The notes under the pieces: model-generated
Databases searched by the model: none
Told to the model about the DNA's origin: nothing
What the model saw: only the letters and a program-made list of their open reading frames with translations
Program-made: the position numbers and the translations under genes
In this document: positions 62,917 through 64,000 of the stretch, piece by piece
Layout of the letters: each line of letters starts with the position of its first letter
How positions within the stretch are numbered: the stretch's first letter is position 1
NCBI RefSeq assembly: GCF_000213255.1
Contig: NC_015520.1
Location: 2,004,001 to 2,068,000 of the forward strand
DNA: 64,000 bases
Reading direction: 5' to 3'
Source: Mahella australiensis 50-1 BON
GTDB taxonomy: Bacteria > Bacillota > Clostridia > Mahellales > Mahellaceae

Positions 62917-62921
62917 CCCCT
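62895..62921. terminator. Shared terminator spanning two stop codons
   Basis: AGGGGTTATGA and TCATAACCCCT form an 11-pair stem around CCAAA. The stem contains the TAA of the AraC gene and two bases of the TAG of the P-type ATPase gene. On the minus strand it is followed by TTTTCTAT, a workable U tract. Confidence 0.75.
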
Positions 62922-64000
62922 ATCTTCCAACCCGTATGGAATTTAACACCGCCAGAATGGCCACGCCTACATCAGCAAACACCGCCGCCCACATCGAGGC
63001 CATACCTGCAGCGGCTAATATCAGAACCGCCGCTTTTACTCCCAAAGCCAGTATTATGTTTTGCTGCACTATGCGTTGGGTGCGACGGGCTGTATCGATA
63101 GCACCCAATATACGCGACACATAGTCATTCATCAGCACCACATCGGCTGCCTCAATAGCAGCATCAGAGCCCAATGCTCCCATAGCCACACCTATATCAG
63201 CCCTTGCCAGTACAGGAGCATCGTTTATGCCATCGCCTACAAATGCTAGCTTTTGCCCGACAGCAAGATCTTTTTGCAATTGCTCTAATTTTTCTACCTT
63301 TTGATCGGGCAACAATTCTGCAAAATATCCGTCCAACCCCAATCGGTGCGCAACCGCTTTGGCAATAGGCTCTCGGTCGCCGGTTAACATCACGGTTTTT
63401 ATTCCCATATTCTTAAGTTTCCTTATGGTTTCGGCAGCATCATCCTTTATTTCATCAGCTATAATTATATATCCGGCATATCGGCCATTTACAGCAACAT
63501 ACACTATGGTACCGGCTTCATCTATCATAGGATGTTTTACGCCATATCTATCCATAAGCGCGACATTGCCCGCTAATATCTCGCGATCGCCTAATACAAC
63601 CCTAACACCTTGGCCGGCTATTTCTTCATAAGCCTTTATGTCCAGGCCTTCCAGCGGTCGGCCATATGCTTCTATTATGGATTTGGCTATGGGATGGTTG
63701 GAATGGCTTTCAGCCGCTGCCGCTATCCTAAGCAGTTCATCCCTGTCCATGCCGTCAGCCGGTTCGATCTTAGTTACCTTGAAGGTGCCCTTGGTCAGCG
63801 TCCCTGTTTTATCGAATACAACGGCACCTACGTGATTCAATGCCTCGAGATAGTTACCGCCCTTGATCAATATGCCGCGTCGCGACGCGGCTCCTATGCC
63901 TCCAAAGAAACCCAACGGTATTGATAAAACCAAAGCGCATGGACAGGATACCACCAAAAACACCAATGCCCTGTACACCCAATCAGCAAATACAGCCTGT
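62920..64000 (-). CDS. Heavy-metal P-type ATPase, C-terminal part
   Basis: Gene cut by the window edge; frame continues past 64000 (QAVFADW before the first codons). P1B-ATPase: metal-binding helix VVSCPCALVLSIPLG (CPC), phosphorylation motif VFDKTGTLTKG, nucleotide-binding ESHSNHPIAKS with the P1B HP pair, MLTGDREPIAKAVA and hinge FVGDGINDAPVLARADIGVAMG. CPC with this HP loop fits Zn/Cd/Pb or similar exporters (CadA/ZntA group). The internal GTG at 63978 is not the start. N-terminal metal-binding domains are outside the window. Confidence 0.93.
   Translation of the reverse strand, partial: QAVFADWVYRALVFLVVSCPCALVLSIPLGFFGGIGAASRRGILIKGGNYLEALNHVGAVVFDKTGTLTKGTFKVTKIEPADGMDRDELLRIAAAAESHSNHPIAKSIIEAYGRPLEGLDIKAYEEIAGQGVRVVLGDREILAGNVALMDRYGVKHPMIDEAGTIVYVAVNGRYAGYIIIADEIKDDAAETIRKLKNMGIKTVMLTGDREPIAKAVAHRLGLDGYFAELLPDQKVEKLEQLQKDLAVGQKLAFVGDGINDAPVLARADIGVAMGALGSDAAIEAADVVLMNDYVSRILGAIDTARRTQRIVQQNIILALGVKAAVLILAAAGMASMWAAVFADVGVAILAVLNSIRVGR

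Overview
The window looks like a chromosomal segment of a Gram-positive, spore-forming, low-to-mid GC Clostridia-type bacterium. Evidence: a Gram-positive PolC-type replicative polymerase, the gene order rpsB-tsf-pyrH-frr-uppS-cdsA-(ytvI)-dxr-rseP-ispG-polC, a ydaO-type c-di-AMP riboswitch, the lipid II flippase Amj, a YabE/3D-domain cell-wall protein and strong AGGAGG-type ribosome binding sites. TTG starts are common and ATA is a favoured Ile codon. Gene content resembles thermophilic or anaerobic Clostridia such as Mahella, but that is a recollection-level guess. No rRNA, tRNA, CRISPR array, insertion sequence or integrase was seen.

Layout. 1-1.9 kb: end of an HD-domain gene, secG, a PfkB sugar kinase and an RDD membrane protein, all on the minus strand. 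1.97-2.3 kb: a 330-bp imperfect palindrome. 2.4-4.7 kb: lemA, a TPM-domain secreted protein and a radical SAM protein (plus). 4.7-9.0 kb: an eight-gene cation/proton antiporter operon (minus) whose order matches the MbhA-H half of archaeal membrane-bound hydrogenase, with no full MrpA and no hydrogenase genes. 9.2-10.05 kb: rplM-rpsI. 10.2-10.5 kb: a second long palindrome. 10.5-14.4 kb: queA, DUF2905, queH, ruvBAC. 14.5-18 kb: amj and argGH behind tandem ARG-box-like sites. 18-31 kb: polC, isoprenoid and phospholipid genes, ribosome recycling, UMP kinase, tsf and rpsB. 31-34.4 kb: small proteins, a GGDEF diguanylate cyclase and endonuclease III.

34.5-43.6 kb is the most accessory region. It holds two glycosyltransferases of the GT-B type, a GT2-TPR glycosyltransferase, a BNR-like protein, a Cys-containing protein, a DUF3343-like protein, and two proteins (one with DNRLRE-type sequence, one with 18-residue repeats) that share a C-terminal domain. 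Apart from the riboswitch-controlled CAP/SCP protein, the structural-looking proteins have no signal peptide, which fits intracellular glycosylation and assembly, for example on a spore surface. 43.7-51.1 kb: miaA-mutL-mutS-miaB and rpsU-yqeY. 51.2-54 kb: an esterase and asparagine synthase. 54.1-57 kb: a Fur-family regulator with a zinc/manganese-type ABC importer. 57.2-64 kb: YabE-like protein, rsmA, cbiM-cbiN behind a terminator-containing leader (probable Ni/Co riboswitch), a GH4 alpha-galactosidase-like enzyme, a divergent AraC regulator and a truncated heavy-metal P-type ATPase.

Points worth attention: two long palindromes of similar architecture; the stand-alone MbhA-H-like antiporter; two genes that very probably start at rare codons (ATT for the CAP protein, ATA for mutL); the surface-protein/glycosyltransferase locus; and cbiMN without cbiQO behind its own regulated leader.
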